Shown: positions 1 through 9,960 of the stretch, one piece after another | Layout: each line of letters begins with the position of its first letter | Position numbering within the stretch: position 1 is the first letter of the stretch | Assembly: GCA_030447385.1 (NCBI GenBank) | Contig: JAUJOY010000001.1 | Span: 854,830 to 918,829 of the forward strand | DNA length: 64,000 nucleotides | Direction: 5' to 3' | DNA from: Mycobacteriales bacterium | Lineage (GTDB): Bacteria; Actinomycetota; Actinomycetes; Mycobacteriales; SCTD01 | Position numbers and translations under genes: made by a program | Notes under the pieces: model-generated | Told to the model about the DNA's origin: nothing | Databases searched by the model: none | Seen by the model: only the letters and a program-made list of their open reading frames with translations

Positions 1-223
1 CGTGCAGGCCCGGCTTGAGACCGTTGGTCTCCACGGTCACCGTGACGTACCCCTTGTCGGAGAAGGCCAGCTGGACGGTGCCGCGGGTCCCGCTGTTGGC
101 GTCCTTGATGTCGGCGGTCACCTCCCCCGCCGACGTGTCGATGTCGTCGCTCCCGCCTCCGCAGCCGGTCAGCGTGAGGACGGACAGCACCAGGAGCAGC
201 GCGGAACGGCGGGAACGGGACAC
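1..223 (-). CDS. sodC: Cu/Zn superoxide dismutase family lipoprotein (partial, N-terminal part)
   Basis: The reading frame starts at GTG 223 on the minus strand and runs off the window edge. The first 20 residues are an export signal with two Arg near the start, a Leu/Val core and the lipobox LTGC, followed by a Gly/Ser/Asp linker, so the product should be a lipid-anchored extracytoplasmic protein. The visible start of the mature domain (GTVQLAFSDKGYVTVTVET, then NGLKPGLH) matches the first strands of secreted Cu/Zn superoxide dismutases, where the Gly-Leu-Pro-Gly-His segment precedes the copper-binding His motif. The metal ligands lie outside the window, so the catalytic assignment rests on this N-terminal similarity. 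Its neighbour, the LpdA-like gene, is transcribed divergently. Confidence 0.7.
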   Translation of the reverse strand, partial: MSRSRRSALLLVLSVLTLTGCGGGSDDIDTSAGEVTADIKDANSGTRGTVQLAFSDKGYVTVTVETNGLKPGLH

Positions 224-328
224 GGGTTCTCCTGACAGTCGGTGCGGGATCTTGGCGCACCTGGTGGACCGGTGGCAAGCCAGGTGCGGCCGCGGGCGGG
301 CGGTCAGGGGCTGCGGGAGAATGGGCTC

Positions 329-1702
329 ATGACGCGCATCGCCATCGTCGGCGGGGGGCCGGCCGGCTACGAGGCCGCCCTGGTCGCGGTGCAGCTCGGC
401 GCCTCGGTGACGCTCGTCGAGCGCGACGGCATGGGTGGCCGGTGCGTACTGTCGGACTGCGTGCCGTCCAAGGCGTTCATCGCCACGGGCGAGGCCATGA
501 CGCAGCTCGGCCACGCCGACCGGGTGGGGGTACGCGCCCTGGGCGAGGTCACCACCGCGGTCGAGGAGGTGCACGCCCGGGTGAAGGCGCTGGCCCTCGC
601 GCAGTCGGCCGACATCACCCGTCGGCTCACCAGCGAGGGGGTGGAGCTGGTACTCGGGTCGGCCTGCCTCGCAGCGGCGCACACGCTTCAGGTGAGTCCG
701 GTGGAGGGCCGGCCGAGGACTCTCGAGGCCGACGTCGTCCTGCTCGCCACCGGGGCGCGGCCGCGGATCCTCGCGGGCGCCGAGGTCGACGGCGAGCGCA
801 TCCTCGACTGGCGCCAGCTGTACGACCTCACCAGCCTGCCGGAGCACCTGGTCGTCATCGGCTCCGGCGTGACCGGTGCGGAGTTCGCCAACGCCTACCT
901 CGCCGTCGGCTCGCAGGTCACCCTCGTGTCCAGCCGCGACCGGGTCCTGCCGGGGGAGGACAGCGACGCCGCGGAGCTCCTCCAGCACGTCTTCGAGCGG
1001 CGCGGGATGAACATCCGCCGCGGCCGGGCGGCGCGGGTCGAGCGCACCGGGAACGGCGTGCTCGTCCACCTGACCGACGGGACGACGGTGCCTGGCTCAC
1101 ACGCGCTGCTGACGGTCGGGTCGGTGCCGAACACCGCCGGGATGGGGCTGGCCGAGGCCGGGATCGACCTGGACGCCGCCAGTTTCGTACGCGTGGACCG
1201 CGTGTCCCGCACCAGCATCCCGGGGGTCTACGCCGCGGGCGACTGCACCGGGGTGCTGATGCTCGCCTCCGTGGCCGCGATGCAGGGCCGCATCGCCATG
1301 TGGCACGCCCTCGGGGAGGCGGTCGCCCCCCTGCGCCTCGGCACCGTCTCCGCCAACGTCTTCACCGACCCGCAGGTCGCCTCGGTAGGCGTCACCCAGT
1401 CGCAGTCCGAGTCGGGCGCGGTCGCCACCCAGACCGTGACCCTCCCGCTCGCGACGAACGCCAGGGCGAAGATGCTCGGCCTGACCGACGGCTTCGTGAA
1501 GATCTTCAGCCGACCCGGGACGGGCACCGTGCTCGGCGGCGTCGTCGTCGCGCCCAACGCCAGCGAGCTGGTTCTGTCGCTGTCCCTGGCGGTCCAGCAC
1601 GGCCTGACGGTGGACCAGGTCGCCCACACGTTCACGATCTACCCATCGCTGTCCGGCTCGCTCGCCGAGGCCGCCCGGCAGCTGATGCTGCACGACGAGT
1701 GA
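329..1702 (+). CDS. lpdA: LpdA-like flavoprotein disulfide reductase / NAD(P)H-quinone dehydrogenase
   Basis: This 457-residue protein is a class I pyridine nucleotide-disulfide oxidoreductase. The N-terminal FAD dinucleotide motif is GGGPAGYEAA (residues 8-17), the NAD(P) motif GSGVTGAEFANAY lies mid-protein, and the second FAD segment is VYAAGDCTG. The redox pair is C39 and C44 in GGRCVLSDCVPSK. The C-terminal His-Glu dyad of lipoamide dehydrogenases is absent: IYPSLSG replaces the usual HPTLSE-type segment, so it should not be a true lipoamide dehydrogenase. That fits the M. tuberculosis LpdA (Rv3303c) group of NAD(P)H-dependent quinone reductases. ATG 329 was chosen because the conserved beta strand begins directly after it; an upstream in-frame ATG at 242 would add 29 low-complexity residues. 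Confidence 0.85.
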   Translation: MTRIAIVGGGPAGYEAALVAVQLGASVTLVERDGMGGRCVLSDCVPSKAFIATGEAMTQLGHADRVGVRALGEVTTAVEEVHARVKALALAQSADITRRLTSEGVELVLGSACLAAAHTLQVSPVEGRPRTLEADVVLLATGARPRILAGAEVDGERILDWRQLYDLTSLPEHLVVIGSGVTGAEFANAYLAVGSQVTLVSSRDRVLPGEDSDAAELLQHVFERRGMNIRRGRAARVERTGNGVLVHLTDGTTVPGSHALLTVGSVPNTAGMGLAEAGIDLDAASFVRVDRVSRTSIPGVYAAGDCTGVLMLASVAAMQGRIAMWHALGEAVAPLRLGTVSANVFTDPQVASVGVTQSQSESGAVATQTVTLPLATNARAKMLGLTDGFVKIFSRPGTGTVLGGVVVAPNASELVLSLSLAVQHGLTVDQVAHTFTIYPSLSGSLAEAARQLMLHDE

Positions 1703-1774
1703 GGGCAGGCGGCGCCGCACGTCCTGCTGAGCACGGAATGTGATGGGGTAGCGGCTCGGCGCGAAGGAGAGCTC

Positions 1775-2422
1775 GTGAAGGTGTTGATGATCGCGCCACC
1801 CGGCGCGGGCAAGGGGACGCAGGGCGTCGTCATCGCCAAGCACTTCGGCATCCCGCACATCGCGACCGGTGACCTGCTGCGCAGCCACGTGTCACGCGGC
1901 ACCGAGCTCGGCCGGTCCGTCGAGCAGTACCTCGACCGCGGCGAGCTCGTGCCCGACGAGGTCGTGCTGACGATGGTGCGCGAGGCGCTCGACAGCGCGC
2001 GCGGCGGTGGCTACGTCCTCGACGGCGTGCCCCGCACGATGGAGCAGGCGAGGGCGCTCTACGAGATCGCAAAGGAGCTCGACATGACGGCCGACGTCGC
2101 GCTCCACCTGAAGGGCACCGACGACGAGCTCGTCCGCCGCCTGCTCGCGCGAGCCACCGAGCAGGGCCGCGCGGACGACACCGAGGACGTCATCCGCCGC
2201 CGGCTCGCGTTGTACTACGAGGTGACCCACCCGATCCTGGAGTGGTACGGCGAACGCGGGATCCTGGTCTCGGTGGACGCGATGCGGCCGGTCGAGGAGG
2301 TGGGCCAGCACATCCTGACCGCCCTCGAGGTCCTGCGGCAGGTGATCGACGGGAACCCGGACGCCCCGCGCACGGCGGTGGACCTCACCGGCCTGGGCGC
2401 TGCCTTCGGCGCCTCGTCGTAG
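1775..2422 (+). CDS. adk: adenylate kinase
   Basis: A 215-residue nucleoside monophosphate kinase that interconverts ATP plus AMP and two ADP in the cytoplasm. The P-loop is PPGAGKGTQ near the N-terminus, the AMP-binding segment ATGDLLR follows, and DGVPRT stands where most adenylate kinases have DGFPRT. The LID region is short and has no zinc-binding cysteines. GTG 1775 is preceded by a clear ribosome binding site (GAAGGAG). The gene stands apart from the secY-adk-map cluster typical of actinobacteria, so it may be a second copy or a relocated adk; this window cannot tell. It converges on accA, with only 6 nt between the two stop codons. Confidence 0.88.
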   Translation: MKVLMIAPPGAGKGTQGVVIAKHFGIPHIATGDLLRSHVSRGTELGRSVEQYLDRGELVPDEVVLTMVREALDSARGGGYVLDGVPRTMEQARALYEIAKELDMTADVALHLKGTDDELVRRLLARATEQGRADDTEDVIRRRLALYYEVTHPILEWYGERGILVSVDAMRPVEEVGQHILTALEVLRQVIDGNPDAPRTAVDLTGLGAAFGASS

Positions 2423-2428
2423 CCAGGC

Positions 2429-4189
2429 TCAGTCCTTGATCTCGCACAGGGCCGCCCCGCTCGGAACGACCTCACCGACCACCGCCGCAAGCCCGGTGAC
2501 GACCCCCGCCTTGTGCGCGGCGATCGGCTGCTCCATCTTCATCGCTTCGAGCATCACGACCAGCTGACCGGCCTCGACCGTCACGCCCTCCTCGACGGCC
2601 ACCTTGACGATGGTCCCCTGCATGGGTGAGGTGAGCGCGTCGCCGGACGCCGCGCTGGCACCGGCTTTGCGCGGTGTCCGCTTCGTGGCCGTGCGGGGCG
2701 CCCCGCCCGTGCCGCCGCCCGTGCCGCGGCCGAGCCCGGCCGGAAGTCTCACCTCCAGCCGGCGCCCGCCGACCTCGACGACCACCGTCTGCCGCGGGTC
2801 ATCGGGAGCCCCGTCGGCCACGGCGGAGCCGCCCTGGAAGGGGGGCAGGTCGTTGTCGAACTCGGTCTCGATCCACCGGTTGTGCACGGAGAAGGGCTCG
2901 GAGGTGAAGGCAGGGTCGCGGACCACCTTGCGGTGGAACGGCAGCAGGGTGGCCATCCCCTCCACCTGCATCTCCTCCAGAGCGCGACGGGACCGCTCGA
3001 GGGCCTCGGCGCGCGTCGCTCCGGTGACGATCAGCTTGGCCAGCAGCGAGTCGAACGCGCCGCCGACGGCGGAGCCCGACTCGACGCCGCTGTCCACGCG
3101 TACGCCCGGGCCCAGCGGCGGAACGAAGGCCGTGACGGTGCCCGGTGCAGGCAGGAACCCGCGGCCTGGGTCCTCGCCGTTGATCCGGAACTCGAAGGAG
3201 TGGCCACGTGGCGCGGGGTCGGCGAAGGTCAGCTCGAGGCCGTCGGCGATGCGGAACTGCTCCCGGACCAGGTCGACCCCGGTGACCTCCTCGGTGACGG
3301 GGTGCTCCACCTGCAGGCGGGTGTTGACCTCGAGGAAGGACAGCAGGCCGTCCTGGGCGATGAGGAACTCGCAGGTGCCCGCACCGACGTAGCACGCCGC
3401 CCGGATCACCTTCCTGGAGGCGTCGTAGAGCTGGTCCCGCTGCTCGTCGGTCAGGAAGGGGGCCGGTGCCTCCTCGACCACCTTCTGGTAGCGGCGCTGC
3501 AGGGAGCAGTCGCGGGTCCCGACCACGACGACGTTGCCGTGGCTGTCGGCCAGCACCTGCGTCTCGACGTGGCGCGGGCGGTCCAGGTAGCGCTCGACGA
3601 AGCACTCACCGCGGCCGAACGCGGCGACCGCCTCGCGCACTGCGGAGTCGTAGAGCTCGGGAACCTCCTCCCGGGTGCGGGCGATCTTCAGCCCCCGGCC
3701 GCCCCCGCCGAAGGCCGCCTTGATGGCGACGGGGAGCCCGTGCTCGTCGACGAACGCGAGGACCTCGTCCACGCCCTTCACCGGGTCGGCCGTGCCAGGG
3801 GTGAGCGGCGCCCCGATCTGAAGGGCGATGTGCCGCGCGGTGGTCTTGTCGCCGAGTGCGGCGATGGCCTCGGGGGAGGGGCCGATCCAGGTCGCGCCGG
3901 CGTCGATCACCGCGCCGGCGAACTCGGCGTTCTCCGACAGGAAGCCGTAGCCGGGGTGCACCGCGTCGGCGCCTGAGTCGGCCAGCGCCTTCAGCACCTT
4001 GTCGATGCGCAGGTAGGACTCGCCCGGGGTCGTCCCGCCGAGCGCGAACGCCTCGTCGGCGACACGGACGTGCAGGGCGTCGAGGTCGGGTTCGGCGTAG
4101 ACCGCTACCGACACCAGCCCGGCGTCCCGGCAGGCGCGGGCGACGCGGACGGCGATCTCGCCGCGGTTCGCGATCAGGACCTTGCGCAC
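2429..4189 (-). CDS. accA: acyl-CoA carboxylase alpha subunit: biotin carboxylase fused to biotin carboxyl carrier domain
   Basis: This 586-residue protein carboxylates its own biotin with ATP and bicarbonate, then hands the carboxyl group to a beta subunit to make malonyl-CoA or methylmalonyl-CoA. The N-terminal biotin carboxylase domain begins [15 protein letters not shown], has the ATP-grasp glycine loop [13 protein letters not shown] and the catalytic stretch [16 protein letters not shown] Gly/Pro/Thr-rich linker leads to a C-terminal biotinyl domain whose acceptor Lys lies in EAMKMEQP. Fused alpha subunits of this size are typical of actinobacteria (AccA3 in mycobacteria). The partner beta and epsilon subunits (accD, accE) and the biotin ligase birA lie 3-6 kb downstream on the map, which supports one functional system. 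Confidence 0.93.
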   Translation of the reverse strand: MRKVLIANRGEIAVRVARACRDAGLVSVAVYAEPDLDALHVRVADEAFALGGTTPGESYLRIDKVLKALADSGADAVHPGYGFLSENAEFAGAVIDAGATWIGPSPEAIAALGDKTTARHIALQIGAPLTPGTADPVKGVDEVLAFVDEHGLPVAIKAAFGGGGRGLKIARTREEVPELYDSAVREAVAAFGRGECFVERYLDRPRHVETQVLADSHGNVVVVGTRDCSLQRRYQKVVEEAPAPFLTDEQRDQLYDASRKVIRAACYVGAGTCEFLIAQDGLLSFLEVNTRLQVEHPVTEEVTGVDLVREQFRIADGLELTFADPAPRGHSFEFRINGEDPGRGFLPAPGTVTAFVPPLGPGVRVDSGVESGSAVGGAFDSLLAKLIVTGATRAEALERSRRALEEMQVEGMATLLPFHRKVVRDPAFTSEPFSVHNRWIETEFDNDLPPFQGGSAVADGAPDDPRQTVVVEVGGRRLEVRLPAGLGRGTGGGTGGAPRTATKRTPRKAGASAASGDALTSPMQGTIVKVAVEEGVTVEAGQLVVMLEAMKMEQPIAAHKAGVVTGLAAVVGEVVPSGAALCEIKD

Positions 4190-4262
4190 GCGGGCAGCTC
4201 CTGAACGCAGAGAGGCGAGGGCAGCTCAGTCTACGAGCGGGCCTGTGCAGGCCCTGATCCGG

Positions 4263-5453
4263 TCAGCGCAGAATGCCGGTGTGGCCCAGGGAGTAGCGAC
4301 CCGGCTGGGGATAGACGGTGAGCCCGTGCGGCCCTCGGCCCACGTCGATGGTGGCAGTGGTCTGGCCGGTGCCCAGGTCGAGCGCGTAGATCTGCGAGCC
4401 GTAACGCGAGGACAGCCACAGGGTGGAGCCGTCGAGGGACAGGTTGCCCATGTCGGGGCTTGCTCCGCCCGGCAGCGAGTGGGTGGCGCGCACGGTGCGG
4501 CTGGCGAGGTCGAGCACCGAGACGGTTCCGGCGCCGCGGTTGGTGACGTAGAGGTCGCGGCTGCTCCGGCTGGTGTAGAGCCCGTGCGCGCCCTTGCCGG
4601 TGGGGATGAAGCCGGTCGTCGTGAAGGTCGCGGCATCCAGCACCACGACGCCGCCCCGGTTCAGGTCGGCCACGTAGTAGACCGAGCCGTCCGGCGCGAG
4701 CTTGACGTCCTGGGGCTTGCTCCCCCGCGGCAGGTCAAGCGTCCGTAGCAGGGTCCGGCCCGCCGTGTGGACCTGGATCAGCTGACCGCTGAACTCGCAG
4801 CTGGCGACGAAGGTGCGCCCGTCCGCGGAGAAGTCCAGGTGGTTGACCCCCTTGCAGGGGGTGCTGACGGAGGCCCTGAGCTCCATCGTCTGCGGGTCCC
4901 GGAAGTCGATCCGCCGCAGGCGCTCGGCGATGACGAGAGCGTCCTTCCCGTCCGGGGTGAAGTACAGGTTGTACGGGTCGTCGACCTGGATCGTCTCGAT
5001 CGCCGTCCCCGTCGCGGGGTCGATCTTCGTGAGGGTGTTGCTGGAGCTGCTGTTCACCCACAGCGTCGTGAGGTCGTAGGAGGGCACGACGTGCTGCGGC
5101 ACGCGCCCGGCGGGGAAGGTGCGGATCACCGACGCCGTCCTGGGGTCGACGACGCTGACCGTGTGGGAGTCGCCGTTGGGCACGTAGATCAGCTCGGGGA
5201 AGCCCTGGACGGCGGGCGCCAGGCCCTGCCGGGTCGCCGCGTAGACGTCGTCGGGCTCGAGCGGCGGGGGCATGCCTGGGAGCAGGTCCGGCAGCACCGG
5301 CGCCGCAGCGGTGGATGGAGACGAACTGGCCGTGGCACCGGAGGAGGGCGCACCGGAAGGCGCACCGACCGGCGCGGTAGGCGGACCCTGCGGCCCGCAG
5401 GCCGTGGTCAGGCAGGCGACAGCCAGGACCAGAGCCAGGACACCACCGGACAT
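4263..5453 (-). CDS. YVTN-type beta-propeller lipoprotein
   Basis: The 396-residue product starts with a lipoprotein signal whose lipobox is LTTAC, followed by a Pro/Ala/Ser-rich tether of about 60 residues. The rest consists of repeated YVTN/NHL-like beta-propeller blades, for example YVPNGDSHTVSVVDP, LWVNSSSSNTLTKIDP, YYVADLNRGGVVVLD and LYVTNRGAGTVSVLD, each ending in a D-P or D-A-turn pattern. Such propellers outside the membrane usually bind ligands or proteins; no catalytic residues are visible and the substrate is unknown. A TAGCCT hexamer sits 6 nt before the ATG, suggesting a leaderless transcript. It lies downstream of the HNH gene in divergent orientation and has no clear operon partner. 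Confidence 0.82.
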   Translation of the reverse strand: MSGGVLALVLAVACLTTACGPQGPPTAPVGAPSGAPSSGATASSSPSTAAAPVLPDLLPGMPPPLEPDDVYAATRQGLAPAVQGFPELIYVPNGDSHTVSVVDPRTASVIRTFPAGRVPQHVVPSYDLTTLWVNSSSSNTLTKIDPATGTAIETIQVDDPYNLYFTPDGKDALVIAERLRRIDFRDPQTMELRASVSTPCKGVNHLDFSADGRTFVASCEFSGQLIQVHTAGRTLLRTLDLPRGSKPQDVKLAPDGSVYYVADLNRGGVVVLDAATFTTTGFIPTGKGAHGLYTSRSSRDLYVTNRGAGTVSVLDLASRTVRATHSLPGGASPDMGNLSLDGSTLWLSSRYGSQIYALDLGTGQTTATIDVGRGPHGLTVYPQPGRYSLGHTGILR

Positions 5454-5459
5454 GCTTCC

Positions 5460-5465
5460 AGGCTA
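5460..5465 (-). promoter_or_regulatory. predicted -10 element (TAGCCT) for a leaderless transcript
   Basis: Read on the minus strand, TAGCCT is followed by 6 nt and then the ATG at 5453. This spacing puts the start codon at or next to the expected transcription start. There is no consensus -35 element, so the call rests on the same arrangement recurring at other genes in this window. Confidence 0.4.
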
Positions 5466-5762
5466 GACAACTTCCCTGGGACGGCAGGTGGACGAGGATG
5501 TCGACCAGGGCGCGGGTAGGTGCTCGCGGCGACCGCGTGCTCTTCACGTCGTGCTCCCGACGACCAGCTCCCTCGGGCGCTCGCCGCGACCGTCGGCTTC
5601 TCTTCCTGCGCCGGGTGTGCATCGAGGCGCACGAGAGACCGGGCGCCTGCGTCCGCCCCAACTCTCCTCGGGGGTGCGGCCTGCAGGCCGCCCGGCTGAC
5701 CACCTAGGGGGTCGCCCTGCAGGGCCCCTCAGCGAATGTTCCTGTGGACAGCGGGCTTTGGC

Positions 5763-5790
5763 TCGACATCCTGCCGAACACATGTACGAT
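5763..5790 (+). promoter_or_regulatory. LexA-like (SOS) box overlapping a promoter for the DUF222/HNH gene
   Basis: TCGACA at 5763-5768 and TACGAT at 5785-5790 are separated by 16 bp and resemble -35 and -10 hexamers; the ATG at 5797 follows 6 nt later, which predicts a leaderless mRNA. Within this span, CGAAC-ACAT-GTACG (5775-5788) matches the actinobacterial LexA operator TCGAAC-N4-GTTCGA at 10 of 12 defined positions. Several mycobacterial 13E12-family (DUF222) genes are known LexA targets, so damage-inducible expression is likely. Confidence 0.55.
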
Positions 5791-5796
5791 AGCTTC

Positions 5797-7265
5797 ATGT
5801 CCAGCAGCCCCGGTGCCGCGTCCGATGCGGAGTCGAACGCGTTGCTGGACGGCTGCCTGGACAGCCTTCGGGCGGACGCCCGGCAGCTGGGCTCGCGGAT
5901 CCGGGCGGTGGTGCGCCTGGCCGCGTTGAGCGGGACGGACGGCACCCGGCGGTTCTTGCCGTTGGAGCTCGCCGGGTCGTTGCGGGTCGGGCAGCTGACC
6001 GCGTCCCGTTGGCTGGATGAGGCCGAGCGGTATGCGGCGGCGTTGCCGGTGACGTTGGGGATGCTCGAGCGCGGGGAGCTGCTGACTGCGCAGGCCGCGG
6101 TGCTGCTGCACGTCACCTCCCACGCTCCGCAGGAGATCGCGGCGAAGGTCGAGGCGGAGGTGCTCCCCGACGGGGCACTGCTGTGCCCGGCGGATCTGCG
6201 CCGCCTGGTGTCCCGCACGCTGCTGCGGATCGAGGCCGAGCAGGACAGTCCAGCAGCGGCGGAGCAACGCCACGCCGATGCCGCCGCCGGGCGGCACACG
6301 TCTCACCGCCCAGAGCCGGACGGGCTGGGACTGGCCGGGGCGGTGCTGACCGCGGAGCAGCTGGCCAGCTGGAGCTCCGGTCTGGACACCCTGGAGAAGA
6401 AGGAGCGCATCTGCGACCGGCAGGCGGGGGTGGAGCGCACCGCGCAGCAGCGCCGGGCGGACCTGTTCGCCGCCCTCCCGGCGATGGTCCTCGCCGCCCA
6501 AGACGGCGCGGTCCCGGGTTGGGTGGCAGGTTCCAGTGTCGAGGTGCGCCCGCAGGTGGTGCTCAACGTGCTCGTGCCGATGAGCACCGTGCTGGAGCTG
6601 TCCCGCGAACCCGGCATGATGGACCGCTACGGTCCGCTCACCGCTGAGCACGTCCGGTTGCTGCGCCCCACCCTGCTGCGCCGGGTCCTCATCGACGAGG
6701 AGACCGGCCGGCCGTTGCACGTGCAGGACCGTCCAGAACCTGCCAGTCCCGACCCGATCGGGTTGCGGGAGCAGATCCTCAGGATGAACCGGCCCGAGGT
6801 GATCACCGACCGGGCGGAGCCGCAGCACGACCCGTCCGCCGCCCTCGCCCGCCTGGTGGACCTGCGGGACGTGCGCTGCGCCGCACCCGGGTGCGGCTCG
6901 ACCCGCACCCACCGCGACCACCTGATCCCCTGGCCAGAAGGCCCGACCGCCGCGTGGAACCTCGGGCTGCTCTCCGCGCGCTGCCACGCCGCCAAGCACA
7001 CCGACTGGGCCCTCGTGCGCCACCTTGACGGCAGCACCACCTGGACCAGCCCCTCGGGCGGACCTACACCCGACCCAGCCCGCACGCCCCGCCACCACGG
7101 GTCGACCCGGACGCCGAACCCCCACCACGACGACCACCACCCGTGGGACAGGCACCCCGCTGGATCGCCGCCGCCGATCCCGAGCTGGCACCCGCTGCGG
7201 AGGCGAGCCCGGAGGAGCCTGTCCAGCCGACGCTGCCGGTCGAGGACGACGAACCGCCCTTCTAG
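5797..7265 (+). CDS. DUF222 / 13E12-family HNH endonuclease, C-terminal frameshift
   Basis: The N-terminal DUF222 helical domain covers roughly residues 1-330. It is followed by an HNH nuclease motif: CAAPGCGSTRTHRDHLIPW, then NLGLLSARCHAAKH, which keeps the zinc-type cysteines and the DH and CH..K catalytic residues. Family members normally continue as WTSPSGRTYTRP and end after a Pro/Glu-rich tail. Here the frame shifts by one base near 7051-7058: the expected GRTYTRPSPH continues in another frame and ends at TAG 7263-7265. As written, the original frame instead reads an unrelated Arg/Thr/Pro-rich tail to 7476, over the accE gene. One missing G in the run at 7056-7058 would restore the family sequence. 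The nuclease domain itself is intact. REP13E12-type genes are scattered through mycobacterial genomes; their cellular role is unsettled. Confidence 0.8.
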
Positions 7266-7273
7266 CGCGGGAT

Positions 7274-7497
7274 CTACGAGGGCATGCCGGACGACCGCCA
7301 AGCGCCGGGACCCTGGGACGGCATCGGGCGCAGGCTCCACCGCGACCACCGCGACCACCGCGACGGCATCGGGCGCGAAGGTGAGCGCGATCCGTCAGCG
7401 GCCTGCTGGACCGCCGACAGGACGGCGACCAGGGCCGCCAGCTGAACGGGGGTCGGCTTCCCCCGCACGACGGTGAGCACGGGCTGGTCAGCAACGC

Positions 7498-7501
<4 letters not shown>
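7274..7501 (-). CDS. accE: acyl-CoA carboxylase epsilon subunit
   Basis: This 75-residue protein starts at GTG 7501, overlapping the accD stop codon by four bases (GTGA), so the two are translationally coupled. It has the family's two conserved blocks: the N-terminal [19 protein letters not shown] and the C-terminal [11 protein letters not shown]. Epsilon subunits stimulate the alpha-beta acyl-CoA carboxylase complex of actinobacteria and are often missed in annotation because of their size. Between the blocks is a short nine-base repeat giving [10 protein letters not shown]. The gene ends 8 bp from the restored stop of the convergent HNH gene. Confidence 0.85.
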
Positions 7502-9108
<1,607 letters not shown>

Positions 9109-9177
9109 CTCGAGAGGTTACCGGCGGGCCTTCGGCCGGCCGCCTGGCACTCCCGCGCGGTGGCGCAGACTGGCGCG

Positions 9178-9960
9178 GTGGCGCACCCCTCGTCCTTCGG
9201 CGACCTCGAGCGGCCACCGCTGCGTGAGCGGTCCCTGCAGCGCGCGCTGGCTCCGGACGGCTGGCGCCTCGAGGTGGTCGAGCAGACCGATTCCACCAAC
9301 GCGCGAGTCGCCGAGCGGGCGCTCGCGGGGGAACCCGCCGGGCTGGTCGTCGTCGCCGAGTTCCAGGAGGCCGGCCGCGGCCGCCTGGACCGAACCTGGG
9401 TGTCGCCACCGCGGGCCGGGCTGACCTTCTCCGTGCTCCTGCGGCCCGACCTGCCCCGGCAGCAGATGTCCTGGCTGCCGCTGCTGACCGGGCTCGCCGT
9501 CGCCACCGCGCTGCGGGACAACGCGGAGGTCGACGCGGTGCTCAAGTGGCCGAACGACGTCCTGGTCAGCGGTCGCAAGCTGTGCGGGGTGCTCGCCGAG
9601 ATGCCGGTCCCTGGCGCGGCCGTGGTCGGAGTCGGCCTCAACGTGACGACCCGGGCGAGCGAGCTGCCGAACGAGCAGGCCACCTCACTGCGGCTGTGCG
9701 GCGCGGGCACGAGCGACCGCGCGACCGTGCTGCGCGCCGTGCTGCGGTCGCTGAGCCGGGTGCTGCGTGACGTGGGCGCCGCGCAGGCTGCATACCGGCA
9801 GCTGTGCAGCACCCTCGGTACGCAGGTGCGGATCGACCTGCCGGGTGGGTCCTCGGCCTCCGGCCGAGCCCAGGCCGTCGACGCGGCCGGTCACCTCGTG
9901 GTCGACGGAGTGACCCATGCAGCCGGTGACGTGGTCCACCTGCGGACGGTCACCCCTTGA
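9178..9960 (+). CDS. birA: biotin--[acetyl-CoA-carboxylase] ligase
   Basis: A 260-residue biotin protein ligase that activates biotin with ATP and attaches it to the carrier-domain Lys of AccA. The catalytic domain shows STNARVAERA, the adenylate-binding loop GRGRLDRTW, the strand LKWPNDVLVSGRKLCGVLAE and VGVGLNV, followed by a small C-terminal SH3-like domain ending THAAGDVVHLRTV. There is no N-terminal helix-turn-helix, so it should be a monofunctional ligase without repressor activity. GTG 9178 is the best-placed start before the conserved domain. It is divergent from accD and converges on the GerMN lipoprotein gene, whose restored stop lies inside its last codons. Confidence 0.92.
   Translation: MAHPSSFGDLERPPLRERSLQRALAPDGWRLEVVEQTDSTNARVAERALAGEPAGLVVVAEFQEAGRGRLDRTWVSPPRAGLTFSVLLRPDLPRQQMSWLPLLTGLAVATALRDNAEVDAVLKWPNDVLVSGRKLCGVLAEMPVPGAAVVGVGLNVTTRASELPNEQATSLRLCGAGTSDRATVLRAVLRSLSRVLRDVGAAQAAYRQLCSTLGTQVRIDLPGGSSASGRAQAVDAAGHLVVDGVTHAAGDVVHLRTVTP

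Larger units (their letters stand above)
5454..5796. other. divergent intergenic region between beta-propeller lipoprotein and DUF222/HNH gene
   Basis: This 343-base stretch holds no convincing gene. It contains the start-proximal promoter of the minus-strand lipoprotein, two CTGCAG-centred perfect palindromes (16 bp at 5676-5691 and 12 bp at 5714-5725), and the LexA-like box and promoter of the HNH gene at its right end. The open frames across it show low-complexity Arg/Pro-rich translation and are taken as non-coding. Confidence 0.6.

Noticed and set aside
5488-5796. Upstream extension of the HNH frame
   Set aside because: The extra 103 residues are Arg/Pro-rich and cross the promoter and LexA-like box; ATG 5797 fits the DUF222 start.
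7277-7476. Extended tail of the HNH frame to 7476 as a genuine C-terminus
   Set aside because: It crosses the accE gene on the opposite strand and has low-complexity composition, while the family tail is readable in another frame that ends at 7265.
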